Part shown: positions 24,162 to 35,722 of the stretch, one piece after another
Layout: each line of letters starts with the position of its first letter
Numbering within the stretch: position 1 is the stretch's first letter
DNA from: RYN-230 sp963782185
GTDB lineage: Bacteria; Actinomycetota; Actinomycetes; Streptosporangiales; Streptosporangiaceae
DNA length: 64,000 nucleotides
Direction of reading: 5' to 3'
Assembly: GCA_963782185.1 (NCBI GenBank)
Contig: CAWAJB010000038.1
Span: 1-64,000 of the forward strand
Position numbers and translations under genes: made by a program
The notes under the pieces: generated by a model
Databases searched by the model: none
Seen by the model: the letters and a program-made list of their open reading frames with translations, nothing else
What the model was told of the DNA's origin: nothing

Positions 24162-27100
24162 TCACCCCCGCAGGCCGGGCAGCTGGGGCATCAGGCCGTG
24201 GCCGACCCGCAGCAGCGCCTCGGCCTCGTCCGCGGGCATCGGGGCGGCCAGCAGGTAGCCCTGCCCGTACCGGCAGCCCATGGAGACCAGCATGTCCCGC
24301 TGAACCTCACCCTCGATCCCCTCGGCGATCACGGTCAGCTCCAGCGTCCTGGCGATCCGGACGATCACTTCGACCAGGGCCAGCCGCTGGGTGGACACCG
24401 CGATCCCGTCCACGAACGACTTGTCGATCTTGAGCAGGTCGATCGGCAGCTCACGCAGGTAGCTCAGGGACGAGTAGCCGGTGCCGAAGTCGTCGATGGC
24501 CAGCCGCACGCCCATCCCCTTCAGCTCGTCGAGGTCGGCCCGCAGCCGCTGGTCCGGCCCGAGCAGGCCGCTCTCGGTCAGCTCCAGGACCAGGGACGAC
24601 GGGGCCAGGCCGGATTCGGTCAGCCGCCGCCGGACCCCCCGGACGAAACCCGGGTCCCGCAGCTGGCGGGCGGCCACGTTCACGCTCACATACACCTGAG
24701 GCTGGCCGGGCGCGTGCTGCAGCCAGTGGGCCAGGTCGGCCGTGGCCTGGTGGAGAACCCAGGCGCCGAGCGGGACGATGTGGCCGGTCTCCTCGGCCAG
24801 GGCGATGAACTGATCCGGCTGCATCATGCCCCAGTCCGCGTGCGGCCAGCGCAGCAGCGCCTCGAACCCGGCCACCATGCCGGTGCTGAGCTCCACGATC
24901 GGCTGGTAGACCAGCGTGAAGGCCGACTCCGCCACCGCGCTGTCCAGGGCGGCCTGCAGGTCCCGGCGCCGCATCATGCCGGCGCTGAGGACCGGCTGGT
25001 AGAGGCGCCATTGCCGCTTGCCCGACGCCTTCGCGGCGTACAGCGCGAGGTCCGCGTGCCGGACCAGGTCGCCGGCGCTGGTGGCGTCCTCGCTGGTGGC
25101 GACGCCCACGGTCGCCGTGGCGATCGCCGAGCCTATCGCGAGGGTGAACGGCTCCTGGAAGGCCGCCACGATGGTCTCGGCCAGGTTCTCCACCGCGGCG
25201 CCGTCGGCCGCGTCCTCGATGAGCAGCCCGAACTCGTCGCCGCCCAGGCGGGCGGCGGCACCGCGGCCCGTGGTGAGCGCGGACAGCCGCATCCCGGCCG
25301 CGACCAGCAGCTCGTCACCGACGCCGTGCCCCATGGAGTCGTTGATCACCTTGAAGTCGTCCAGATCGATGAAGAGCACGCCGACGACCGCGCCTGCGGG
25401 CCGGGCCCGCGCCATCGCGCGGACCACCCGATCCTGGAACAGCATCCGGTTGGGCAGCCCGGTGAGCGAGTCGTGGAAGGCCCGGTACTTGAGCTCCCGC
25501 TCCAGCTGGCGCTGCTCGGTGACGTCCCGCAGCGTGAGCACGAGGCCCCCGACGGTGGGCTCGTGCCGCAGGTCGCTGCACCTGACCTCCACCTCCACGT
25601 AGGAGCCGTCGCGGGCCGTGATCCGCCAGTCCTCATCGACGACCCCGCGGTCCACGCCGTCGCCGCGCATCCCGGCCAGCGACCGGGCGATTTCCTCCCG
25701 CTCATCCGGCCGGACGAGATCCCACAGGTACTCACCGTCCACCGGGACGTCACCGAAGATGCTCCGAGCCGACGGCGTCGCATACCTGACCCGGTCGGAG
25801 TCGTCCACGATCAGGATGACATCGGAGGTGTCATGGACCAGGGTCCGGAAATAGGCCTCGCTGTTACGCCGGATCACCTCCCGGCTCAGCAGGACCCGCT
25901 CGACCACCACGGCCGCCTGCCGGGCCAGCACCTCCAGGGTCCCGGACAGCGCGGCCAGTTCCTGGCGGCTGCTCGACACGGCCAGCACCCCGATGAGCGG
26001 ATCGCCGGAAGGCCTGTCTGTCAGGGCCAGCGGGCAGAGCAGGACGCTGTTGCTGTCTCCGGCGTCCTCGCTGGCCAGCAGGCGGGAAGCAGGCCCGGCG
26101 AGCAGCGACGGCCAGTTCGCGGCCAGGACGGCGGGCAGGTCCGGGGAGAGGGGTGGCAGGCCGGGGGACGCCCCGACCACGCGGAGGCGGCCTTCGTCCC
26201 GCACGGCCAGGACCGCGGCCTCCGGCTGGTGGCCGTCGAGCAGCAGGCCGACCCCGGACCGGATCGCGTCGGACGCCTGCTCCACGGTCGCGGCCGCGGC
26301 CAGCACGGCCCCCGCCTGCCGCAGGACCTGCGCCCGGGCGAGCGCCCGGCGCAGCGCGGACGCGACATCCGCGAGGCGTGACAGCACCAGGACATACAGC
26401 ACGGCGGAGCAGACCGCGATGACTCCAGCGTCGATCACCGTGGCGTCGAAGGATTCGACGAACAGCACCACGGGGGCGACCAGGGCCGCGAGCATGATCA
26501 GGACCAGCCGGAAGCGGGAGCTCGACGGCTGGGAGGAAGTGATCGGCTCGGTCAGCCTCGTCATGCCCGGGTGCAGCGCGGCTGCCCCCCAGGCGGCGTA
26601 GAACACGATCCAGCCCAGGTCGGTAGCCGTCCCGACGTGGAACGAGCCGTACAGCTGGAGAAGCCCGAACGAGACGTCGGACGCCAGCAGGCCGAGGGTG
26701 CCGAGGGTGAGCAACTGGAGGGACCTGGTGCGCCAGGTGCCCGGCAGAAGCAGCCGGGCCAGCATGGCCAGGACCAGCACATCCCCGATGGGGTAAGCGA
26801 TCGAGACGGCCTTCTGCTGCCAGGACAGCGCGGGGTTGTGCACGTAGGGCAGGATCAGGTACAGCCAGGACAGCAGGGCCAGGCTGACGGTTACGGTGAG
26901 CGCGTCCAGCAGGCTGCGCCGGTCGTGCCCGGCCCCGCGGCGTCGGATGAAGATCAGCAGCCCGGCCGCGTAGATCGGGTAAGTGCCCAGGTAGAACGCG
27001 TCGACCGGGGACGGGAACGGCAGGCTCTCGTGTCTGATCCCGATGATGACGAGGAAGCTGGTCTGGCCGATGGCGAAGCTCAGGTTCGCGGCGGCGAGCA

Positions 27101-27281
27101 GCAGCCAGGCCGCGGGGGCGGCCGGCCGGTTGATGATGACGCCCGCGACGATGGCGAGCACCCCACTGAGCACGAGCAATCCCCAGCACACCGCACGCGA
27201 CCCGGGCAGGAGGAAGTAGCCGCAGGCGAGCAGCGTCATCCAGGCGGCATAGACCGCCATGATCCCCCGTCGCCGCGCCAA
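24162..27281 (-). CDS. membrane GAF-PAS-GGDEF-EAL cyclic-di-GMP protein
   Basis: 1039 residues. About ten membrane segments fill residues 1-~310 (for example WMTLLACGYFLLPG, FVESFDATVIDAGVIAVCSAVLY), then a GAF-like region (~330-480), a PAS domain (~490-600, ILIVDDSDRVRYATPSARSIFG), GGDEF (~605-765) with the intact active-site motif RLGGDEFG near 680, and EAL (~780-1030) with FEALLRWPH near 805, plus the catalytic surroundings DDFGTGYSSLSYL and KIDKSFVDG. Both synthesis and hydrolysis motifs of cyclic di-GMP appear intact, so the net activity is not predictable. Encoded downstream of tex on the same strand after a 163-bp gap. Confidence 0.95.
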   Translation of the reverse strand: MARRRGIMAVYAAWMTLLACGYFLLPGSRAVCWGLLVLSGVLAIVAGVIINRPAAPAAWLLLAAANLSFAIGQTSFLVIIGIRHESLPFPSPVDAFYLGTYPIYAAGLLIFIRRRGAGHDRRSLLDALTVTVSLALLSWLYLILPYVHNPALSWQQKAVSIAYPIGDVLVLAMLARLLLPGTWRTRSLQLLTLGTLGLLASDVSFGLLQLYGSFHVGTATDLGWIVFYAAWGAAALHPGMTRLTEPITSSQPSSSRFRLVLIMLAALVAPVVLFVESFDATVIDAGVIAVCSAVLYVLVLSRLADVASALRRALARAQVLRQAGAVLAAAATVEQASDAIRSGVGLLLDGHQPEAAVLAVRDEGRLRVVGASPGLPPLSPDLPAVLAANWPSLLAGPASRLLASEDAGDSNSVLLCPLALTDRPSGDPLIGVLAVSSSRQELAALSGTLEVLARQAAVVVERVLLSREVIRRNSEAYFRTLVHDTSDVILIVDDSDRVRYATPSARSIFGDVPVDGEYLWDLVRPDEREEIARSLAGMRGDGVDRGVVDEDWRITARDGSYVEVEVRCSDLRHEPTVGGLVLTLRDVTEQRQLERELKYRAFHDSLTGLPNRMLFQDRVVRAMARARPAGAVVGVLFIDLDDFKVINDSMGHGVGDELLVAAGMRLSALTTGRGAAARLGGDEFGLLIEDAADGAAVENLAETIVAAFQEPFTLAIGSAIATATVGVATSEDATSAGDLVRHADLALYAAKASGKRQWRLYQPVLSAGMMRRRDLQAALDSAVAESAFTLVYQPIVELSTGMVAGFEALLRWPHADWGMMQPDQFIALAEETGHIVPLGAWVLHQATADLAHWLQHAPGQPQVYVSVNVAARQLRDPGFVRGVRRRLTESGLAPSSLVLELTESGLLGPDQRLRADLDELKGMGVRLAIDDFGTGYSSLSYLRELPIDLLKIDKSFVDGIAVSTQRLALVEVIVRIARTLELTVIAEGIEGEVQRDMLVSMGCRYGQGYLLAAPMPADEAEALLRVGHGLMPQLPGLRG

Positions 27282-27398
27282 AGCCCATCACCCCCGCACG
27301 CCCCGGGCCCCCGCCCAGGCCTGAACCTCGGCGGACAAGAACCTTCCTTGCTGGTACCTCCCCCGGGGATGCGTGACATCTGCCTCGGCCAGCTCAAT

Positions 27399-27438
27399 GT
27401 GAACAACCTGTAACACACTTTAGACAGAACGTGTTCAC
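27399..27438. promoter_or_regulatory. inverted repeat in the gap before the GGDEF/EAL gene
   Basis: GTGAACA (27399-27405) and TGTTCAC (27432-27438) are perfect 7-bp arms 26 bases apart in the 163-bp gap between tex and the GGDEF/EAL gene. The segment between them is the only AT-rich stretch nearby. It may be the promoter/operator of the cyclic-di-GMP gene, or a weak stem after tex. Confidence 0.35.
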
Positions 27439-27444
27439 CAGTCT

Positions 27445-30060
<2,616 letters not shown>

Positions 30061-30303
30061 GATGGGCCCTGCCTTCCGGGTCGGGAGTGCGCACCATATG
30101 GTAGGTCCCACGCGCGGGCTAGCACGGCCGATAGCAAATGGCACGGACACCGCCCAGACGGTCCGCTACACGCTCCAGCACCGGGGCTGACCGGCCCGCA
30201 GGCCGGCCAGGGGGATCCGGCTGGCCGGCCCTCGCCGTTTGGCCGGGCCGGGCGCGGGCAACTTGGATCCGATGATAAGAACCGCAGCCGGGGCAGGCCG
30301 GCC

Positions 30304-31332
30304 ATGACGTCGAGCGCGGGGCAGGCGCGCGCCGACCGGCAGGCCGAGTCGCGGCAGGACACCACCCGCACGGTGCTGATCGCCGGCGCCGCCAACATCA
30401 TCGTCATGATCGCCAAGCTCGCGGCCGGGATCCTCACCGGCTCCAGCGCCATGCTGGCCGAGGCGGCCCACTCGTTCGCGGACACTCTCAACCAGGTGTT
30501 CCTGTTCACCTCGGTGCGCCAGGGCCAGCGCCCGGCCGACGAGGATCACCCGTTCGGGTACGGGCAGGAGCGGTACTTCTGGTCGCTGCTCGCCGCGTTC
30601 GGGATCTTCATCGCCGGCGCGGGGTTCTCGATTTTCGAGGGCATCCTCTCGCTGCACAGCGCGACCAACGACTTCCTGATCGCGTACGTGGTGCTGGGCG
30701 TCTGCGCCATCGCCGAGGGCACCTCGTTCATCCGGGCCTACGGCCAGCTGCGCGGCGAGGCCCATCGCAGCCACACGGACACGCTGGAGCACGTCAAGAC
30801 CAGCCGGGACACGACCGTCAAGGCCGCGCTGTTCGAGGACACCGCGGCGGTCATCGGGCTCGCGCTGGCCGCCGGCGGCCTGCTGCTGGAGCAGATCACC
30901 GGCTCCCCGGTCTATGACGGGGGCGCCTCGATCGCGATCGGGGTGCTGCTGATCGTCGTGGCCTTCCGCCTGGGCATGGACAGCCGGGAACTGCTGATCG
31001 GCCGCGCGGCAGAGCCCAAGGTGATCGACGTCATCCGCGAGGAGATCGAGAACACACCCGGCGTGGACCGGCTGCTCCAGCTTCAGACCATGCACGTCGG
31101 CCCGGACAGCCTGATCGTCGCGGCCCGGGTGGCGCTCGGCGACGAGTCCAGCGCGAACCAGGTCGAAGACCTGGCCGACGACATCGACCACCGGCTGTCC
31201 GAGCGGCTGCCGGTCACCCCGTACGTGTTCGTCGATCCGACCCAGACCGCGGCGCCTGAGGGCGGCATCAGCCCCGCCCGGCGGGCTGGACGCGGGGCTC
31301 CGGGGGGGCCAGCGCGGTCAGCAGGTGGCTGA
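30304..31332 (+). CDS. cation diffusion facilitator family transporter
   Basis: Plasma-membrane divalent-metal/proton antiporter of the CDF family, 342 residues from the ATG at 30304. Six membrane segments begin with TVLIAGAANIIVMIAKLAAG. Metal-site motifs are HSFAD in TM2 and FEDTAAVIG in TM5, and the cytoplasmic DEDHPFGYGQERYFW follows TM2. The C-terminal regulatory domain ends near PYVFVDPTQT. The last ~20 residues are Arg/Gly-rich and overlap the 3' end of the convergent glycosyltransferase gene by 65 bases. The metal is not identifiable from sequence; zinc or iron is typical. Confidence 0.92.
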   Translation: MTSSAGQARADRQAESRQDTTRTVLIAGAANIIVMIAKLAAGILTGSSAMLAEAAHSFADTLNQVFLFTSVRQGQRPADEDHPFGYGQERYFWSLLAAFGIFIAGAGFSIFEGILSLHSATNDFLIAYVVLGVCAIAEGTSFIRAYGQLRGEAHRSHTDTLEHVKTSRDTTVKAALFEDTAAVIGLALAAGGLLLEQITGSPVYDGGASIAIGVLLIVVAFRLGMDSRELLIGRAAEPKVIDVIREEIENTPGVDRLLQLQTMHVGPDSLIVAARVALGDESSANQVEDLADDIDHRLSERLPVTPYVFVDPTQTAAPEGGISPARRAGRGAPGGPARSAGG

Positions 31333-31984
31333 ACCCAAGCGGCGCCCGCGCGCGGCGCCGGGCCGAGGTGACGACGCTCAGCGCGGTGGTCCGCAGCACC
31401 CGGCGGCCCGTGGCGGCGAGCGCGTTGACGAGCGCGTGGTCCTCAGCGGTCCGGGCCGGGCCGAATCCGCCCGCGGCCAGGTAGGCCGCCGCGCTGAACC
31501 CCAGGTTGGCCCCGTGCACGTGCGGATGGCTCGGGCCGCCCGTCCGGTAGAGCTGCTGGAACAGCGGCGGCACCCCGGCCGGGTGCTGCCGCCAGTCGGT
31601 GACCGTGATCGTGCCCACGACCGCATCCCAGCCGCCCTCGGCGTAGCGGAGCTGGCGGGCCAGCCAGCACGGCGGCACCAGCGTGTCCGCGTCGGTCGTG
31701 GCCAGCCAGACCGAGGACGGGTCGAGCGGCCCGGTCCGGCGGAGCACCTCGGCGACCCCGGCGGCGCGCGCGGCGCCCACATTCCGCACCTCGATGCCCA
31801 GCACCGCCGCGCCCGCGGACCGGGCCAGCCCGGCGGTCCGGTCGGTGCACGCATCCGCCACCACCACCACGTGGACCGGGACGCCGGCCAGCGGCGCGGC
31901 GGCCAGCCGGACCGCTTCCAGGCAGGAGGGCAGCAGGTCCTCCTCATCGTGCGCCGGGATGACCACGCCGACCGCGGCGATCAC
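31268..31984 (-). CDS. family 2 glycosyltransferase, last gene of the four-gene cassette
   Basis: 238 residues from the GTG at 31984. GT-A fold features are VVIPAHDEEDLLPSCLEA, VVADACTDRTAG, the metal-binding ATTDADT and a downstream acceptor region HVHGANLGFSAAAYLAAGG followed by RTAEDHALV. It carries no membrane segment, unlike polysaccharide synthases. Its start lies 26 bases after the methyltransferase stop. Context points to transfer of a sugar onto a small product made by the three preceding enzymes; donor and acceptor are unknown. Its 3' end overlaps the convergent cation-efflux gene. Confidence 0.88.
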   Translation of the reverse strand: MIAAVGVVIPAHDEEDLLPSCLEAVRLAAAPLAGVPVHVVVVADACTDRTAGLARSAGAAVLGIEVRNVGAARAAGVAEVLRRTGPLDPSSVWLATTDADTLVPPCWLARQLRYAEGGWDAVVGTITVTDWRQHPAGVPPLFQQLYRTGGPSHPHVHGANLGFSAAAYLAAGGFGPARTAEDHALVNALAATGRRVLRTTALSVVTSARRRARAPLGFSHLLTALAPPEPRVQPAGRG

Positions 31985-32009
31985 GCCGCGGTCCTCACGG
32001 CCCGGCTCC

Positions 32010-32618
32010 TCACACCAGGCCCTCGGCCTGGGCCACCGAGACCAGCTCCCGGCCGGCCCGCTGGTACACCTCGGCGGTGAAATCCGCCTCGGTGTGCCCG
32101 ACCCGGCGGGCCAGGTCACCGCGCGCGGCCAGCACCCGGTGCACCTCGTCGCCGCCCCGCGGGTAGTCGGCGACCGGGTGGCGCCAGTGCACGGCGAGCA
32201 GGGAGCCGCCCGGCCGCAGCGACCCGACGCCGCGGTCCAGGACCCGGTCCAGCTCGCCGCCGGCGAAGTAGTAGAGCACCTCGGAGAACACGATGAGGTC
32301 GAACCGGCCAGGCGGCCAGTCGCCGGGGATCGCGCCGCGGCGCACCTGCACGTTCGGCAGCGCCGCGGTCCGGGCGGCGGCCGCCCGGACCGCGGCGGCG
32401 GAGGCGTCCCAGGCCAGCACCCGGCCGCAGCGTGCGGCCAGCATCCCGGTCAGGATCCCGACCGAACAGCCCGGCTCGAACGCGTCCTGGTAATGCGGCT
32501 GCGGCAGCAGCGCCAGGGTGATCGCGTACTTGCGCGCCTCGTACCAGCGGGTGGCTAGTCCCCACGGGTCGGGCGCGGCCGCGTACATCTGGTCGAAGTA
32601 CCCGGTGTCCAGGCTCAC
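32010..32618 (-). CDS. class I SAM-dependent methyltransferase (NodS-like)
   Basis: 202 residues from the GTG at 32618, which overlaps the PIG-L stop by four bases. It starts FDQMYAAAPDPWGLATRWYE, a segment shared with NodS-like N-methyltransferases, followed by the SAM motif I region EPGCSVGILTGMLA, VLAWDASAAAV, FDLIVFSEVLYYF and LRPGGSLLAVHW. NodS methylates the free amine of a deacetylated sugar, which fits well with the adjacent deacetylase. The N-methylation activity here is inference from similarity and context. Confidence 0.88.
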   Translation of the reverse strand: MSLDTGYFDQMYAAAPDPWGLATRWYEARKYAITLALLPQPHYQDAFEPGCSVGILTGMLAARCGRVLAWDASAAAVRAAAARTAALPNVQVRRGAIPGDWPPGRFDLIVFSEVLYYFAGGELDRVLDRGVGSLRPGGSLLAVHWRHPVADYPRGGDEVHRVLAARGDLARRVGHTEADFTAEVYQRAGRELVSVAQAEGLV

Positions 32619-33340
32619 CGGCCCGCCGCCCGGAGCAGGACCTCGTGATCGCGGGTGAAATGGGCCACCGTATCCGGGGTGAGAACCGGGCCGGCGCCGG
32701 AACCCCGGGGCTCCAGCTGGCTGGCGAAGCAGCGGATGGCGGCGCGTTTGCGGATGGCAACCGAGGGCCGCAACGAGACGCTCACGGCGCGCTCCCACGG
32801 CACCCGGGAGTCGCCGGGACGGGCCCAGTGCCAGGTCCACACCGGGTACCAGAACGTCAGCGGGCTGGCGTGCCGGGCGGCCCGGCCGACCGCCTCATGG
32901 TCGGCGTGCACATCCCGGTCCCAGGGGGCCAGGACCGCGTCGCAGTCCGCGGCGAGCTCGCGGACCTGCGCGGCGAGGTCGTCTTCGCGGGCGGCGACGC
33001 CGGTGTCGGGGAACCCGAGCCGGATCACCTCGGCGGCCTGGGCGCCGAGCACCTCGAGCGCGCCGGCGGTCTCGGCGGCGCGCCGGGCGGCCAGCGCCGC
33101 CGGGTCGGGGTGACCGGGATGGGATGCCTCGCCGTCGGTCACCGAGACCAGCCGCAGCCTGGTCCCGGCCGCGGCCAGCTGCGCCATCGTGCCGCCCACG
33201 CCGAGCACCTCGTCGTCGGGGTGGGCGGCCAGGACGAGCACCCGCGCCCAGCCGCTGAGGTCGGCCCGCGGGAGCCGGCCCAGGCGGGCCCAGGCCCGCC
33301 AGTCCGCCTCGCCGGTGCCAGGCTGGTCGATCGCGTTCAC
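32615..33340 (-). CDS. PIG-L/LmbE-family deacetylase
   Basis: Zinc-dependent N-deacetylase of GlcNAc-type substrates, 241 residues from the GTG at 33340 (a GTGA overlap with the preceding gene). It shows the metal/catalytic motif LAAHPDDEVLGVGG and the second site WDRDVHADHEAVGR. The N-terminal ~30 residues precede the domain. It is coupled on both sides: the acyl-CoA-dehydrogenase-like gene upstream and the methyltransferase gene downstream. It differs from the Mca protein elsewhere in this window, so mycothiol metabolism is not the default reading. Likely substrate: an N-acetyl sugar or its conjugate. Confidence 0.9.
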   Translation of the reverse strand: MNAIDQPGTGEADWRAWARLGRLPRADLSGWARVLVLAAHPDDEVLGVGGTMAQLAAAGTRLRLVSVTDGEASHPGHPDPAALAARRAAETAGALEVLGAQAAEVIRLGFPDTGVAAREDDLAAQVRELAADCDAVLAPWDRDVHADHEAVGRAARHASPLTFWYPVWTWHWARPGDSRVPWERAVSVSLRPSVAIRKRAAIRCFASQLEPRGSGAGPVLTPDTVAHFTRDHEVLLRAAGR

Positions 33341-34338
33341 CACGCGGGGCCCCGCTCCGCGACCAGCGTGCCCAGCTGGGCCAGGTCCCGTTCGGCGTGA
33401 TGCTGGCGCAGGTAGACGGTCAGGTCGGCCACCCGGCGGCCATGGGCCTCGTCGTGGCACAGTGGCCCGGCGCCCAGCGCCCGCCCGACCCGGCTCATGA
33501 CGTCGGTCGCCGCCGCCTCGACCTGGGCCCGGACCCGGAGGGCCCGGGCGGGCCCGGCGCCGGTCACATCGCAGGGGTCGGCGTCGATCTCGTCCGCGGA
33601 CTGGTCCAGCGCGGTCCGGGCGCTGGTCAGCGCGATGTCGAGGGCGCCCAGGTGAGCCAGGGCGTGCGGGCCCACGTCCCGGCGGCGCGCCGCGCCGAGC
33701 AGGGCGCCTGCCACGGCGCGCGCCCCACCGTACCAGCAGGCCGCCACGCCCACGCCACCGTGCGCGAACCCGGGCCGCCCGGTGTACCCGCCGGGCGCCC
33801 CGACGGGCTCGGCGGGAACGTCGTCGAAGTCCACGCTGAGCGTGTCGCTGCCCGCCATCCCGGTGGCCGGCCAGCTGCCCGGCACCGGCGTGAGCCCCGC
33901 GGTCGCCACCGCGAACAGCCGGATCCCGTCCGGCGCGGCCGCGGTGACCAGCGCGCAGGTGCAGGCCCGCGCGCCGGAGCAGTACTGCTTGAGGCCGGTG
34001 AGCCGCCAGCCGCGGGCGGCGCGGGTCGCGGTCAGGCCGCGGCCCGGAGGCTGCGCGGCCCAGACTCCCCAGCGGCTGCCCGGCTCAGGTGGCGGGCCGT
34101 CCAGCTCGGCCAGGATCGCCGCCGCGTCGGCGTGCCCCTCCCCCAGCCGGACCAGGGACAGATCCTCGGCAGCCAGGCCGGCCAGCCGGGCCCAGCGCTC
34201 CCGGGTCTGCCCGCCGCCGGGCAGCGGCAGGTCCAGCCGCCCCGCCTCGACCGCCGCGGCGAACGCGGCGGCCGTCGCACGCCACGCGGGCGGGCTGTCC
34301 AGCTCCACCTCTCCCCGTGCGGTTTCGATGCTCGTCAT
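33337..34338 (-). CDS. acyl-CoA-dehydrogenase-like flavoprotein, first gene of the cassette
   Basis: 333 residues, shorter than typical ~380-residue acyl-CoA dehydrogenases, mainly at the N-terminus. Visible segments are GWRLTGLKQYCSGA (the usual W/F-x-L-x-G-x-K flavin strand), LFAVATAGLTPVPGSW, TGMAGSDTLSVDFDDVPAE and a C-terminal four-helix region (ALAHLGALDIALTSARTALDQ in part). The FAD fold is clear, but I cannot point to the catalytic glutamate. It is translationally coupled to the PIG-L gene (four-base overlap) and begins the operon after a 319-bp gap. It may oxidise an atypical, non-fatty-acyl substrate. Confidence 0.82.
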   Translation of the reverse strand: MTSIETARGEVELDSPPAWRATAAAFAAAVEAGRLDLPLPGGGQTRERWARLAGLAAEDLSLVRLGEGHADAAAILAELDGPPPEPGSRWGVWAAQPPGRGLTATRAARGWRLTGLKQYCSGARACTCALVTAAAPDGIRLFAVATAGLTPVPGSWPATGMAGSDTLSVDFDDVPAEPVGAPGGYTGRPGFAHGGVGVAACWYGGARAVAGALLGAARRRDVGPHALAHLGALDIALTSARTALDQSADEIDADPCDVTGAGPARALRVRAQVEAAATDVMSRVGRALGAGPLCHDEAHGRRVADLTVYLRQHHAERDLAQLGTLVAERGPAW

Positions 34339-34599
34339 GGGCTGCGCTGCTCCTTCATCGGGTCACGGAGCCCCCGCCGCTACCCGCGCCAACGCGGTTC
34401 ATACCCTTTTGACCTGAGGTTTCAGGGGAAGCACCCGCCCCAGGCGCCCCATTTCCCAGCTCTGAGCAGGCCGCGGTGCTGGATCGCGTCGTCGCACCGG
34501 GCCAGCGGGCCGCACGGTTGCCGTAACCGGGTCCGCGACGGCGTCATCCAGGTCTGCCTGCCGGACGCCGGCTGACCGCACTGGGCCAGGCGGACAGCC
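34339..34599. other. non-coding gap between the divergent cassette and small-protein gene
   Basis: About 260 bases of the 319-base gap carry no supported gene. The leftmost part must hold the promoter of the four-gene cassette, but I see no convincing -35/-10 pair. The right part leads into the SigB-type promoter described separately. Confidence 0.5.
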
Positions 34600-34623
34600 G
34601 TTTAATCCGCCAACTGTGGGTAG
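34600..34623 (+). promoter_or_regulatory. SigB/SigF-type promoter match
   Basis: GTTTAA (34600-34605), 12 bases, then GGGTAG (34618-34623), that is GTTT-N14-GGGTA. This is close to the general-stress sigma consensus of Gram-positive bacteria. It lies 35 bases before the ATG of the small disrupted gene at 34658, with a GGGAG ribosome-binding site between. A SigB/SigF-family sigma factor is encoded at 41818-42687. Confidence 0.6.
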
Positions 34624-34657
34624 CCCTAGGGCCAGCCTCTGACCCGGGAGAAGAGCC

Positions 34658-35157
34658 ATGACCCTGCCCGCCAGCCAGCAGCGCGCACTAGACGCCATCG
34701 ACGATGTCCTGCAGTCGGCCGAGCCCCGGCTCGCCACGATGTTCGGCGTCTTCACCGACCTCACCCGGCGGGACGCGATGCCAGCCGCGGAGACCCTCGT
34801 GCCGGGCCCGTGGTGGGCCCGGCACCGGCTGGCGGGCCCCCTGTACCGGCCCGGCTGGTCCGGGCACCTGCGGCCCTGGGCCGGCCAGCGACCGCATCAG
34901 CCGGGCCGACATCCCCTGCGGGCTGGCATCCGCTCAGCCGGGTCGTGCTGGTGCCCCTGCTGCTGCTCGCGGCCGTGAGCCTGGTCGTCGTCAGCCTGGT
35001 CAGCAGCGGGCCGGGCGGGCGGCGTGGCTGCGGTCAGGCCGTGGCGGCGGTCATGGCGGCCCGGCTGCGCGGCGCCGTCAGCGCCAGCGCGGGGTCCGGG
35101 AGCGCCGGGGGCACCGGGTGCCCGTCGAGCGCGCAGCAGGTCTTCGGGGGCAGGTAG
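34658..35157 (+). pseudogene. small putative membrane protein gene, frameshifted
   Basis: The first frame encodes a well-formed N-terminus, MTLPASQQRALDAIDDVLQ then LATMFGVFTDLTRRDAMPAAE. The matching membrane segment, VVLVPLLLLAAVSLVVVSLV, and tail lie in a different frame (34810-35157). A single indel between about 34810 and 34930 separates them. The joined product would be a ~165-residue, one-helix membrane protein of the DUF3040-like kind; family assignment is tentative. The upstream SigB-type promoter suggests stress expression. The shift may be a mutation or a sequencing error. Confidence 0.6.
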
Positions 35158-35171
35158 CGCCATCCGCCGGC

Positions 35172-35423
35172 TTACTTCCCCCGGCCGGCGTGACCGCGGC
35201 GGCCCGCGCCGGGCGGAGGCTCCTCACGCACCGGCTGGCCGCGGCGGCGGGCCTCCCCCCGGCGGCCGTCATCGTGATGGCTTGCGGGCAGCGGCTCGTC
35301 CCGGGCCTGGTTGGTGCTGGGCTGGTAGCCGGTGCCGGCCTGGAACTCGTCCTTGTCCTGCTCGTGCCCGCTGCGGTCATCTGCCTGGCTCGAGCCGCTG
35401 CTGCCAGTCCCGTTCTCGCTCAT
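35172..35423 (-). CDS. small disordered hydrophilic protein
   Basis: 83 residues from the ATG at 35423, supported by a strong GGGAAGGGAG site about 10 bases upstream. Composition is Ser/Gly/Asp-rich first (MSENGTGSSGSSQADDRSGH) and Arg/Gly/Pro-rich last, with no membrane segment or recognisable domain; it looks intrinsically disordered. It converges on the frameshifted gene at 34658. I do not recognise a family. Small disordered proteins of this kind are often stress-related in actinomycetes, but nothing here proves it. Confidence 0.6.
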   Translation of the reverse strand: MSENGTGSSGSSQADDRSGHEQDKDEFQAGTGYQPSTNQARDEPLPASHHDDGRRGEARRRGQPVREEPPPGAGRRGHAGRGK

Positions 35424-35561
35424 GATCGTGACTCCCTTCCCGGCGCCGCGGTGTGCTGGCGCACCCGTTCCGGCACCAGAGAGGGTTGCTACCCGTCCTG
35501 GCGGCACCCTCACCTCGGGCACGCCTCACGGCAGCCGGCGCCTGGCCTGGTGCGTGGACGG

Positions 35562-35597
35562 GTGCCTGGCCGGGTGCCTGGCCGGGTGCCTGGCCGG
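35562..35597. repeat. 12-bp tandem repeat, three copies
   Basis: Three copies of GTGCCTGGCCGG at 35562, 35574 and 35586, in the divergent gap between the small disordered protein gene and the AI-2E-family gene. No gene is supported in this gap (35424-35722, 299 bases). Confidence 0.9.
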
Positions 35598-35722
35598 GCG
35601 CCGCAACTGCCCCGGCCGGGCACGCATGAAAGGTCCGCGGCGGGGCAGCGTACAGCCCCACGGCCCTGCCGTCCCCGCCGGCCTCCGGTCAGCCCGGCAG
35701 CGCCCTCAGGAGGATCGGCGAC

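Noticed and set aside
24198..26381. 727-residue plus-strand ORF
   Set aside because: Antisense of the GGDEF/EAL gene; Gln/His/Arg-rich shadow.
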